Of a DNA stretch of 5,788 bases, positions 1 to 5,788 are shown one piece after another. The stretch is taken from assembly GCA_002309615.1 (NCBI GenBank), contig DBXT01000022.1:1-5788 (forward strand). The letters run 5' to 3'. The notes below the pieces were generated by a model that saw only the letters and a program-made list of their open reading frames with translations, searched no databases and was not told the origin of the DNA. A program made the position numbers and the translations under genes. Within the stretch, counting starts at the first letter, position 1. Every line of letters starts with the position of its first letter. This DNA comes from Bacteroidales bacterium UBA1205. Its GTDB lineage: Bacteria; Bacteroidota; Bacteroidia; Bacteroidales; WCHB1-69.

Positions 1-341
1 TTGTTCAATTGCAAAGCATCCACCACCGCTTGTGCCACCTTGATTTTTTTGCCCACCGAATCCACCAAATGAAATTGCACATGCGGAAACATGATAGCCA
101 AAGGTATCCCCGGAAAACCTCCGCCTGTGCCGACATCCAATATTGCAGTCTGGTTTTTGAATTGCAACAATTTGGCAATACTCAAAGAATGCAATACATG
201 ATTGAGATACAAATTATCCATATCCTTGCGGGATATGACATTGATTTGAGCATTCCAATAAGTGTAAATATCTTGCAATGCCGCATATTTTTCTTTTTGC
301 TCCGGCTTTAAATGCGGAAAATATTTTTCTATTACTTGCAT
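1..341 (-). CDS. rsmG: 16S rRNA (guanine(527)-N7)-methyltransferase RsmG, N-terminal part (gene continues past the left edge)
   Basis: RsmG (GidB) uses S-adenosylmethionine to methylate N7 of G527 in the 530 loop of 16S rRNA; it is a cytoplasmic housekeeping enzyme, and its loss gives low-level streptomycin resistance in several bacteria. The minus strand encodes 113 residues from an ATG at 341 before the window ends. Visible family hallmarks are WNAQINVISRKD (residues 29-40), the HVLHSL helix (48-53), the SAM-binding glycine loop LDVGTGGGFPGIPLAI (68-83), and the second motif HLVDSVGKKIKV (91-102) with acidic D94. The family is usually about 200-215 aa, so roughly the C-terminal half lies outside. 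The start is supported by alignment with the usual family N-terminus and by a TAnnTTTG promoter box 19 bp upstream. No Shine-Dalgarno sequence is visible, as is usual in Bacteroidota. The identification is very secure; only truncation by the window edge is noted. Confidence 0.96.
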   Translation of the reverse strand, partial: MQVIEKYFPHLKPEQKEKYAALQDIYTYWNAQINVISRKDMDNLYLNHVLHSLSIAKLLQFKNQTAILDVGTGGGFPGIPLAIMFPHVQFHLVDSVGKKIKVAQAVVDALQLN

Positions 342-619
342 GTCTTTATTTTCTATTTTGCAAAAGTAATCAAATTTTTTAATTCTTTATAACTTTTACT
401 ATGAAAAGTTTTCCTTTGGTGTATTGAATCCGCAAATAGGATATATTGCCGATTGGTTCATCTTACAAGGACTGTTTTTTCAACAAAATAAGCTTACATT
501 GCCTTTCCTCCACACATTTCCACTGCGTTTTTTTCAGTTATGCATCGCAATATTCCGTGTATCTTTCCGTTATACAAAAAGTAACATTTGGAAACATCCA
601 TAAAAATAGATTCAGTGTA
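342..619. other. Divergent intergenic region between rsmG and the 329-aa membrane protein gene
   Basis: This holds the rsmG promoter on the minus strand and presumably the promoter of the plus-strand gene starting at 620. For the latter only a near match is visible: AACATTTG at 593-600, one base off TAnnTTTG and 19 bp before the ATG. An open frame extends from 446 into the downstream gene, but its 58 extra residues are rich in Ser, His, Cys and Phe and look like translated non-coding DNA. I see no RNA gene, repeat or clear riboswitch here. Confidence 0.5.
361..368 (-). promoter_or_regulatory. Bacteroidota-type -7 promoter box for rsmG
   Basis: Read on the minus strand this is TACTTTTG, an exact match to the Bacteroidota primary-sigma -7 consensus TAnnTTTG. 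It ends 19 bp before the rsmG ATG, giving a short leader of about a dozen bases, which is typical. No convincing TTG -33 element is seen at the usual spacing in the AT-rich sequence upstream, so the assignment rests on the -7 box and its position. Confidence 0.6.
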
Positions 620-1609
620 ATGAATATTAGAGACATCTTTGGTTTCCGCAAGCACCGGCGTACGACGGAAAGATTGCGACATGTAGCCTTCGGACATGCC
701 GCCACCGCTTTTGGCGCGATGGTGACGCTGGCAGCTTTCTATACATTATGGATACTGATGCTGCATTGTATGATGGAGAGAGATCCGCATCATCTCTTTG
801 TCAAACAGATTGCGAGCGGCAACATGGTTATAGAACGGCTCAATGCTTACCGCGACAGCTGCGGTGTTTTTCCGGAAAGCCTTGAAAGCATCGGTTTCCA
901 CAAATCACACGGGAATAACTTTTTCGGCGTCCCGACCCCATTCTCGGTCTATTACCACATCTTTGAATATATCCGGCTGGACGACACCTCCTTCTATCTT
1001 GGATACGAGGATTGGTACGGTGGAAATGAACAATTCCTCTCGTCCGAAGGACGGTGGCGGATGGTCATATATGGATGTGACGAGCATTCAGAACGGCTGC
1101 CCGAAATCTATGAAGGCAGGGATGTCGCTTCGGTCTATCTGCACGAATATGAAATAGCGGGTCATCAAGACACAATACGGAAACTACTGGAAAAACTTAT
1201 AAATAATCAGAATAATGCCAGACAGCAGTTCCTGCTAACATTTTTCCATACTTATGATACGGCATACAGCCATTTCTCCAAAGATTTCATATACAATGAG
1301 GACACCGTTCCCCTTATACATTTTAACAGCGTTTTACAGACATTTGACCTATCAGAGCCTTGTGCCAATCCGGACATGTTCAGCGATATTGACGGCTACC
1401 TCCTGATAGACGGGCATGTCTGCTTTGTTTCAGACAGATCATGGTATCCATCTGCCCGTCGGAGGATGAAACAGACTGGCAGAGGGCAGGTGTTCACCCG
1501 TCCACGAGATTCATTTCCGTGCGTTGGTGGTGAACAATACTGGTTCCTTGACATGGATTTCGCCTGCGGCGGTAAAGCATCGCTGCAAGGAGTATATATA
1601 GAAGAATAG
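620..1609 (+). CDS. Hypothetical single-pass membrane-anchored protein, 329 aa
   Basis: I do not recognise this family. From the ATG at 620 the protein has a strongly basic N-terminus (residues 1-20, with RKHRR at 10-14), then one hydrophobic segment (about 27-48, ending WILMLH), then about 280 soluble residues. By the positive-inside rule the soluble part should be periplasmic. Just after the membrane segment, IERLNAYRDSCGVFPESLESIGF (71-93, with Y77, G82, P85 and L88) followed by a beta-rich stretch (FYLGYEDW, then SSEGRWRM) resembles the Y-x(4)-G-x-x-P-x-x-L pattern after the N-terminal helix in pseudopilin-like proteins. That is a loose pattern match, not an assignment. The C-terminus is beta-rich with several Cys. 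The later start at 620 is preferred over the in-frame ATG at 446 because the extra N-terminus looks non-coding and the basic-plus-hydrophobic signature begins at 620. The gene is GC-richer than its neighbours (35 of 60 bases at 1441-1500). It could be a recent acquisition. Confidence 0.75.
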   Translation: MNIRDIFGFRKHRRTTERLRHVAFGHAATAFGAMVTLAAFYTLWILMLHCMMERDPHHLFVKQIASGNMVIERLNAYRDSCGVFPESLESIGFHKSHGNNFFGVPTPFSVYYHIFEYIRLDDTSFYLGYEDWYGGNEQFLSSEGRWRMVIYGCDEHSERLPEIYEGRDVASVYLHEYEIAGHQDTIRKLLEKLINNQNNARQQFLLTFFHTYDTAYSHFSKDFIYNEDTVPLIHFNSVLQTFDLSEPCANPDMFSDIDGYLLIDGHVCFVSDRSWYPSARRRMKQTGRGQVFTRPRDSFPCVGGEQYWFLDMDFACGGKASLQGVYIEE

Positions 1610-1630
1610 AATTCTCCCTCGGAAATTCTA
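1607..1630 (+). repeat. Inverted repeat spanning the stop codon of the 329-aa gene; possible weak terminator
   Basis: TAGAATT (1607-1613) and AATTCTA (1624-1630) are perfect 7-bp arms around a 10-base loop. The left arm starts on the TAG stop codon. A short T-run (ATTTTTCT) follows about 10 bases later, too far for a classical intrinsic terminator, and the stem is AT-rich. It may stabilise the mRNA 3' end or be chance. Confidence 0.25.
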
Positions 1631-1685
1631 ACCGTATGCACAATTTTTCTATGAAAGTGCCGTTAATTTTTAATGAAAATCCTCG

Positions 1686-1700
1686 CAAACAAACAAACAA
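1686..1700 (+). repeat. Short tetranucleotide repeat (CAAA) in the leader of the 191-aa gene
   Basis: Three full CAAA units plus a partial fourth end 15 bp before the ATG at 1716. The tract is short, but it lies where a length change would alter the spacing between promoter or leader elements and the start codon. Only its existence is certain; no function can be shown from one sequence. Confidence 0.45.
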
Positions 1701-1715
1701 TTAATTTATAACAAG

Positions 1716-2291
1716 ATGAAACAAGTTATTCTACTTATTGTCGTCACCTTAATAATAGTCATTACCATTCTGTTATGGAAATTTTATTTCCATTTTCCCG
1801 ATGCAACAAAAGATGCTTTTGTTGAAAGAACCAAATCAATGGAAAAAAGAGTGATTCTAATTGAAGAAATGAACGAAGAACAATTGTATGATGCCATTGA
1901 TGAATTTATTGGTATGTATAAGGAAGATATGGATACCTCCTCTTTGGAAAAACCATTTGTTACACGCTACGAAAAAGGATTTCTTCTCACATTCTCTGCA
2001 AACATTGATTATAATTTGTTTTGCTTTTGGGTAAATTATCTTGTTTATTCAGATAAAAAAAAGCAAGAAAGGTATTTTGTCTACGGATGGTATCCATTCG
2101 GAGAAGTTGAAAGTCAGAAAGAATCCATGAATTTCAGCGGGAAAACCATTATGATATACATTCCCAAAGAGGATGATGAATTTGATAATGTGTATATAAT
2201 TACACCTGACAATCAATATTATAAGAACGAATTTGCCGGTACCACAAAAGCAATTCCCCCTTGTAAGGAACAATACCGTCCAAAACCTTGA
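1716..2291 (+). CDS. Hypothetical membrane-anchored protein, 191 aa
   Basis: I cannot assign a family. The protein begins with an almost uninterrupted hydrophobic segment (residues 4-21, rich in Ile, Leu and Val) after a single Lys and before WK, so it is either a membrane anchor or an uncleaved signal sequence. No lipobox or clear signal peptidase I site is seen. A charged, probably helical stretch follows (35-72), then a beta-rich globular part: GFLLTFSANIDYNLFCFWVN (88-107), YFVYGWYPFGEV (120-131), and TIMIYIPKEDDEFDNVYIIT (144-163). The spacing and alternation of hydrophobic and aromatic residues are those of a genuine folded protein rather than a chance frame. It lies 106 bp downstream of the 329-aa gene on the same strand and converges with the metalloprotease gene. 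Its GC content is much lower than that of the gene before it (18 of 60 bases at 1801-1860), so the two probably have different histories. An A-rich leader without a Shine-Dalgarno sequence precedes the ATG, as is common in Bacteroidota. Confidence 0.8.
   Translation: MKQVILLIVVTLIIVITILLWKFYFHFPDATKDAFVERTKSMEKRVILIEEMNEEQLYDAIDEFIGMYKEDMDTSSLEKPFVTRYEKGFLLTFSANIDYNLFCFWVNYLVYSDKKKQERYFVYGWYPFGEVESQKESMNFSGKTIMIYIPKEDDEFDNVYIITPDNQYYKNEFAGTTKAIPPCKEQYRPKP
1775..1793 (+). repeat. Perfect 8-bp inverted repeat inside the membrane-anchor region of the 191-aa gene
   Basis: ATGGAAAT (1775-1782), a TTT spacer, and ATTTCCAT (1786-1793) form a perfect hairpin about 60 bases into the coding sequence, encoding the end of the hydrophobic segment and the following aromatic residues. 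Such a tight hairpin near the 5' end could affect translation, but chance in AT-rich sequence is equally possible. Confidence 0.3.
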
Positions 2292-2295
2292 TTTG

Positions 2296-2315
2296 CACTA
2301 TTTAATGGTATAGTG
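2296..2315. terminator. Possible bidirectional hairpin between convergent genes
   Basis: CACTAT (2296-2301) and ATAGTG (2310-2315) form a 6-bp stem with an 8-base loop, extendable by one G-T wobble. It lies in the 29-bp gap between the stop codons of the 191-aa gene and the metalloprotease gene, exactly where a shared terminator is expected. Neither strand has a good T-tract after the stem, so this is a weak candidate supported mainly by position. Confidence 0.35.
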
Positions 2316-2320
2316 TTCCC

Positions 2321-5300
2321 TTATTTGATACTGAATTTATAATTATACAATCCGTTAGCGGTATATATTTTTAATACATATATGCCTTTAGACAATCGGG
2401 ATACATCAATAGTTGCATTTGATTGGTTGATATTTTGATCGGAAATCACCCTTTGACCTATCATATTAAATATTTCTATGCCTTGAATCAGTGTCGGCGA
2501 AATTTGAATATTCAATATTTGACCGGCGGGATTTGGATATACTTTGCAATCGAAAAATTCCGCTTCGCTAACATTGTTAGATTTGTCTTTTTGTTTGATA
2601 AGAATAAATGTGGTATCAACTTGATTGTAGATATAGATAGTTTCTTCTATTTCCCTACCTGAAGTGTTGGTTTGTTTAGGAATTACCTTTATGACTTGTG
2701 TTCCTAAATTGGTATCGTATTGTAATGTAAATAATTGGCTTGTGCTCATGTTCCAATCATTTTCAAAGGATGTAATGACTTTGAAACTATCTAAAGAACT
2801 TTGCAAATAATCTAATTCCAATGTAGGCTTATCCACATAAATAGTCAAAGGATTACGAGTTAATTGAACATAGCTGACATGATTTTTAATTCGTATGCAT
2901 ATTGTGTCTTTTTGTACCCCTAAATTGTTGTCTTCCGTAGTGGTTAAAGTCAGCAAAGAGGTGCCGTTTCCACTAAGATCTGATGCTTTGATCCATTGGG
3001 GCATATAACATACTTGCCAAGTAGTGTCGGTAACAATACTAATGACAGCCTCATCATTTTTTTTGCTACTCATCGTCAATGACATTGGGGTAACCTTTAA
3101 ATAGGTATTAGATGACGACTGCGGACAAAGGTATACTGCTATCGCAGCACTGGCTGTTCGTTTGCCGTTAAGAGCCGTTTCTTTTAATGTTTGCCATACA
3201 TAGTTTCGTTTTTGTAACAATGTGCCATATACATCCAATTTGCCGGTGTGGTCAGCAGTAATAAATGGAATGGCTTGTCCCTCACCATCCTTGCTGACAG
3301 TGTGGGTATAATAAACTATTGTAAATGAGCCTGTCAGTACGACAGGCATACTAAGATGAATGCTATGCCATGAATTACTTTTTATCTCTTTTACAGGTAT
3401 AAGTATGGTGCGTTTACGATTTACCGGTTTTAAACCATTAGAGTTATCCCATATTTCAACTTTTACAGAGTCATTTTCATTGATAGCACTCATATCTCCA
3501 AAGTAGATGGATATACTATCGGAAACGACAGTGTCGGTCAATGCGAACGATTCTCCTATTGCTAGTAGGTTGTCGGGTAATATTTCATTTTGAATGCTGT
3601 CAGTGGCTCCCATATTGGAATAGCATTCACCGCACTCAAGTATAGCAGCTGCTTCTTGTTGAATGCTTACCTGAACAGAATTGTAAAGAGAAGCAAAGTT
3701 GATAGAAGTTCTTAAGGGACTATGAATATAGTTTCTATATTTGGCAGATATATATACATAACTTACACCGCTATCTCCTGACAATGTGCTGAACTGCAGC
3801 CAAGAAGTATCGGCATTTTGAATAGTCCAGTGTCCGGTGGCTGATACCGTTATCGTGTCAGTGGCTTTTTCTCCTAAATCAGAAGAGAGTTGAATTTTGG
3901 TTTTATTCACCGTTACCCGGGTTATATTGTCAAAGAATGAAAATTGGATGCTATCTTCTGCATTGGTAATACTATTAATTAGCATTTTTGTGACGATAGT
4001 CCCATTACTAAGAAATAGATAAGGGTTGGAATATCCCGATATATTGTCTCTTCCCGATACGGCATTAAAATGTGCTCTATCTAAATTTCCATTGTTAGTA
4101 GGAGTACCATTGGGGCGATAGAGATAAATTTCGTCAAATTTAGTTAAACCGTCGTAATCACTATTGCCATGAAAATTAGGATTGATGCGATATATCAATA
4201 TACCGGAACCATTCAATGGAGAGTCAAAACTATTGTATAAAGCTCTACGATATTCCAATACAAAATACTCATCGCTACCGGGAATAGGTATTTGATAAGC
4301 AATTTTATCAGTAGTGGTACCATTGGCGGGATACAAGGTATATGTTCCCGGCTGAGTAATAGTGATGGGTGCATCTATCCACTTTCCGTATTTGTATTTT
4401 ACATACGCACCCATTCCTTGGGGTTTACCTCTATTGGTGGAAGCCATCAAATCCCATTTTCCTACGGGGGTGATATCGGTGTTGGAATAATGATACAAAT
4501 CGGGAGCCCCCAATGTATGCATAAGTTCGTGCGTAATTACACCTACGGTGTTGTCGCTTTCTATCAAAAAATTGTAATCGTAAACCTTTAAATTGTTGAT
4601 ATAAGTAATGGCTTCAGAAGTGTACAACGACCAGCGATGTGGCCACAACAACTCATTCCATCCATCTGTAGTACCATTGATGATAAATGCAATATTATCC
4701 ACCATTCCGTCATTGTCATAATCTAAATTTAAGTTGGAAGGAATTTGAGATTTTACTGCCTCCACTGCCCTATGCAACAACATGTGTTCTCTTGTGGTAC
4801 GTTCGTTGGAAGTGGTATAACCTTGTGGATTGGTATAAGCATCGTAAGGAGAATAATAGGCACGATTATATATATCATGATACGATATCACCGTTGTATC
4901 CGATTGAACAGGGAAAAAATGTGTAAGCAAATAAAATTGTCCATACGAAACCGTGCGATAATAATTATATACCGATACGGCTGTGGCGGAGGAAGAGTCA
5001 TTAAATTTTGAACATTCTGTGGGATAATCGGTGTAGGTAAAAGCGGTGTCATCGGCAAAAGATATGAATATCACCAAATTATTCATCACTCCCCTATTAT
5101 TGCTTTTTTGCGATTTCCGTGTTTGATGAAGAGCATATTCGGCTTCCCATGCTTTGCGTTTGGCTAATATTTTTTCTGCCGACCACCTCACATGCAATGG
5201 CAAACCCAGTGTGGAAGGATCTACTTCGCCTACTACATAAGATGAATAAGTAAGGCTATCGGCTGCCGGTAAAGCATATACATAATAGTTTGTCTGTGGA

Positions 5301-5482
5301 TTTTTTACAATAGTATATCCCAATGAATCATGTACATAACGATAAAATTCGTCTCCTGTAATGAAACAATTGATTATTTTGCCATTCGGTTGTACCAAGC
5401 GAGTCGGAACATCTTGTAAATAGGCTGCTTTACAATAAATAAAACTCAAAGCTATTACACTTACTAAAATCCACTTTTTCAT
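2321..5482 (-). CDS. Secreted M6-family zinc metalloprotease with BACON-like domains and a T9SS sorting domain, 1053 aa
   Basis: This is an exported peptidase of the immune inhibitor A (M6) group. Order of parts: signal peptide at about 1-20 (MKKW, hydrophobic core, likely cleavage after CKAA); propeptide-like region at about 21-130 with the family pattern CFITGDEFYRYVHDSLGYTI (39-58); catalytic domain at about 135-450. The zinc site is HELMHTLGAPDLY (318-330), with ligands H318 and H322 and catalytic E319. D328 is a conserved candidate ligand, and GKWDLMAS (341-348) is the downstream Met-turn-like motif. A DxDxDGxxxD loop (D254, D256, D258, D262) should bind calcium. A BACON-like domain follows at about 524-608 (HWTI then WLQFS), then a beta-rich, jelly-roll-like region (630-786), a second BACON-like domain (795-876, TWQV then WIKAS) and perhaps a degenerate third (880-965). 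The end (976-1053) is a type A T9SS tail: VYPNPAGQILNI, IEIFNMIGQRV, and LSKGIYVLKI, finishing KFSIK. The protein should cross the outer membrane and be released or anchored there. The gene is intact with all catalytic motifs; substrate is unknown. Confidence 0.95.
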   Translation of the reverse strand: MKKWILVSVIALSFIYCKAAYLQDVPTRLVQPNGKIINCFITGDEFYRYVHDSLGYTIVKNPQTNYYVYALPAADSLTYSSYVVGEVDPSTLGLPLHVRWSAEKILAKRKAWEAEYALHQTRKSQKSNNRGVMNNLVIFISFADDTAFTYTDYPTECSKFNDSSSATAVSVYNYYRTVSYGQFYLLTHFFPVQSDTTVISYHDIYNRAYYSPYDAYTNPQGYTTSNERTTREHMLLHRAVEAVKSQIPSNLNLDYDNDGMVDNIAFIINGTTDGWNELLWPHRWSLYTSEAITYINNLKVYDYNFLIESDNTVGVITHELMHTLGAPDLYHYSNTDITPVGKWDLMASTNRGKPQGMGAYVKYKYGKWIDAPITITQPGTYTLYPANGTTTDKIAYQIPIPGSDEYFVLEYRRALYNSFDSPLNGSGILIYRINPNFHGNSDYDGLTKFDEIYLYRPNGTPTNNGNLDRAHFNAVSGRDNISGYSNPYLFLSNGTIVTKMLINSITNAEDSIQFSFFDNITRVTVNKTKIQLSSDLGEKATDTITVSATGHWTIQNADTSWLQFSTLSGDSGVSYVYISAKYRNYIHSPLRTSINFASLYNSVQVSIQQEAAAILECGECYSNMGATDSIQNEILPDNLLAIGESFALTDTVVSDSISIYFGDMSAINENDSVKVEIWDNSNGLKPVNRKRTILIPVKEIKSNSWHSIHLSMPVVLTGSFTIVYYTHTVSKDGEGQAIPFITADHTGKLDVYGTLLQKRNYVWQTLKETALNGKRTASAAIAVYLCPQSSSNTYLKVTPMSLTMSSKKNDEAVISIVTDTTWQVCYMPQWIKASDLSGNGTSLLTLTTTEDNNLGVQKDTICIRIKNHVSYVQLTRNPLTIYVDKPTLELDYLQSSLDSFKVITSFENDWNMSTSQLFTLQYDTNLGTQVIKVIPKQTNTSGREIEETIYIYNQVDTTFILIKQKDKSNNVSEAEFFDCKVYPNPAGQILNIQISPTLIQGIEIFNMIGQRVISDQNINQSNATIDVSRLSKGIYVLKIYTANGLYNYKFSIK

Positions 5483-5508
5483 TGTTATATCTGATTGATC
5501 TAAAATTG

Positions 5509-5516
5509 CAAAAATA
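5509..5516 (-). promoter_or_regulatory. Bacteroidota-type -7 promoter box for the metalloprotease gene
   Basis: On the minus strand this reads TATTTTTG, an exact TAnnTTTG match, ending 26 bp before the ATG at 5482. A TTG that could serve as the -33 element lies at 5533-5535, but the 16-bp gap is shorter than the usual spacing of about 19-21. The box implies that the protease is transcribed from its own promoter rather than only by read-through from the gene upstream. Confidence 0.6.
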
Positions 5517-5532
5517 TCATTTTTTTTGATAT
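5514..5532. repeat. Inverted repeat overlapping the protease promoter; possible operator or upstream-gene terminator
   Basis: ATATCA (5514-5519) and TGATAT (5527-5532) are perfect 6-bp arms around seven T residues. The proximal arm overlaps the first three bases of the -7 box. As DNA it has the form of a dimeric regulator site between the promoter elements. As RNA on the minus strand it would be an AT-only-looped hairpin followed by TTTT, so it could also end transcription of the partial gene at 5570-5788. The AT-rich composition makes chance a real alternative. Confidence 0.35.
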
Positions 5533-5569
5533 CAAGGTTGTTTATACCATATTTTTACACTCAGCAGTT

Positions 5570-5788
5570 TCACGCTTCGCATATACTATCTGCATTTTTT
5601 CGCAAATAAGCAATCAACAACGCATCAATATTCTCTTCTTTATCGAAACTGTAAAATTCAGCATCGAGATGCCACATTTTATCTAACATGGGATCGGATT
5701 CCATTTCCTCTGTCCACCGGGAGCAACAAAAACGTTCATTTTCCGGCGTCATCAGTTTTTGAAGGACTTCTGCATGTTTTATGGCTCC
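5570..5788 (-). CDS. C-terminal part of an unidentified protein (gene continues past the right edge)
   Basis: The minus-strand frame is open from the window edge to a TGA at 5570-5572, giving 72 residues plus stop. It has no start codon that must be used: the ATG at 5752 is internal, and in-frame sense codons (GAIKHAEVLQKL) precede it to the edge, so a longer upstream protein is the simpler reading. The segment is acidic and helical-looking, with a CC pair after ENERF, a Trp-containing stretch (SRWTEEM, then KMWHLDAEFYSF) and a final helix ENIDALLIAYLRKNAD. There is no signal or membrane segment in the visible part. I recognise no family. It ends 87 bp before the protease start on the same strand; the protease has its own promoter, so co-transcription is not required. 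Confidence 0.6.
   Translation of the reverse strand, partial: GAIKHAEVLQKLMTPENERFCCSRWTEEMESDPMLDKMWHLDAEFYSFDKEENIDALLIAYLRKNADSICEA

Noticed and set aside
9..311. Plus-strand open frame opposite rsmG
   Set aside because: It is wholly antisense to an unmistakable RsmG coding sequence, and its translation is low in complexity and typical of a shadow frame.
446..619. N-terminal extension of the 329-aa protein from an in-frame ATG at 446
   Set aside because: The 58 extra residues have no recognisable signal and look like translated non-coding sequence, while a basic N-terminus and membrane segment begin properly at 620.
843..1157. Alternative plus- and minus-strand frames within the 329-aa gene
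   Set aside because: These arise because the GC-richer gene has few stops in other frames; only the main frame shows a membrane segment and continuous protein-like sequence.
4292..5011. Several plus-strand open frames opposite the metalloprotease
   Set aside because: They lie antisense to the catalytic domain and have no promoter, leader or recognisable motif of their own.
5422..5482. Lipoprotein signal in the metalloprotease (C17 in the signal region)
   Set aside because: The residues before Cys (FIYC) do not fit a lipobox; cleavage after the following Ala-Ala by signal peptidase I fits better, as does the T9SS tail.
1..5788. CRISPR array, tRNA, rRNA, insertion sequence or phage genes
   Set aside because: No spaced direct repeats, cloverleaf, transposase, integrase or terminal inverted repeats were seen on either strand.

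Overview
The window looks like a stretch of a Bacteroidota chromosome, most likely from a Bacteroidales-type lineage that has a type IX secretion system (T9SS). The reasons are an AT-rich background, start codons preceded by A-rich leaders with no clear Shine-Dalgarno sequence, two matches to the Bacteroidota -7 promoter box TAnnTTTG, BACON domains, and a T9SS C-terminal sorting domain on the largest protein. No sequence search was possible, so the lineage is inferred from these features alone.

Layout: (1) The left edge carries the 5' part of rsmG on the minus strand, encoding the 16S rRNA m7G527 methyltransferase and running off the window. (2) A divergent intergenic region of about 280 bp follows. 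(3) Two plus-strand genes come next. The first (620-1609) encodes a 329-aa single-pass membrane-anchored protein with higher GC than its surroundings. The second (1716-2291) encodes an AT-rich 191-aa protein with one N-terminal membrane anchor. I recognise neither family. (4) Converging on them from the right is a large minus-strand gene (2321-5482). It encodes a 1053-aa secreted M6-family (immune inhibitor A-like) zinc metalloprotease with signal peptide, propeptide, HExxH catalytic domain, at least two BACON-like domains and a T9SS sorting tail. (5) At the right edge is the C-terminal end of another minus-strand gene of unknown function.

The genes do not form an obvious pathway. rsmG is housekeeping, and the protease is a self-contained exported virulence- or nutrition-type enzyme with a good promoter of its own. 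The two membrane-anchored orphans between them look like accessory cargo. The most notable points are the architecture of the protease, the compositional contrast between the two orphans, and an inverted repeat overlapping the protease promoter. I found no CRISPR array, RNA gene, insertion sequence or clear novel multi-gene system.
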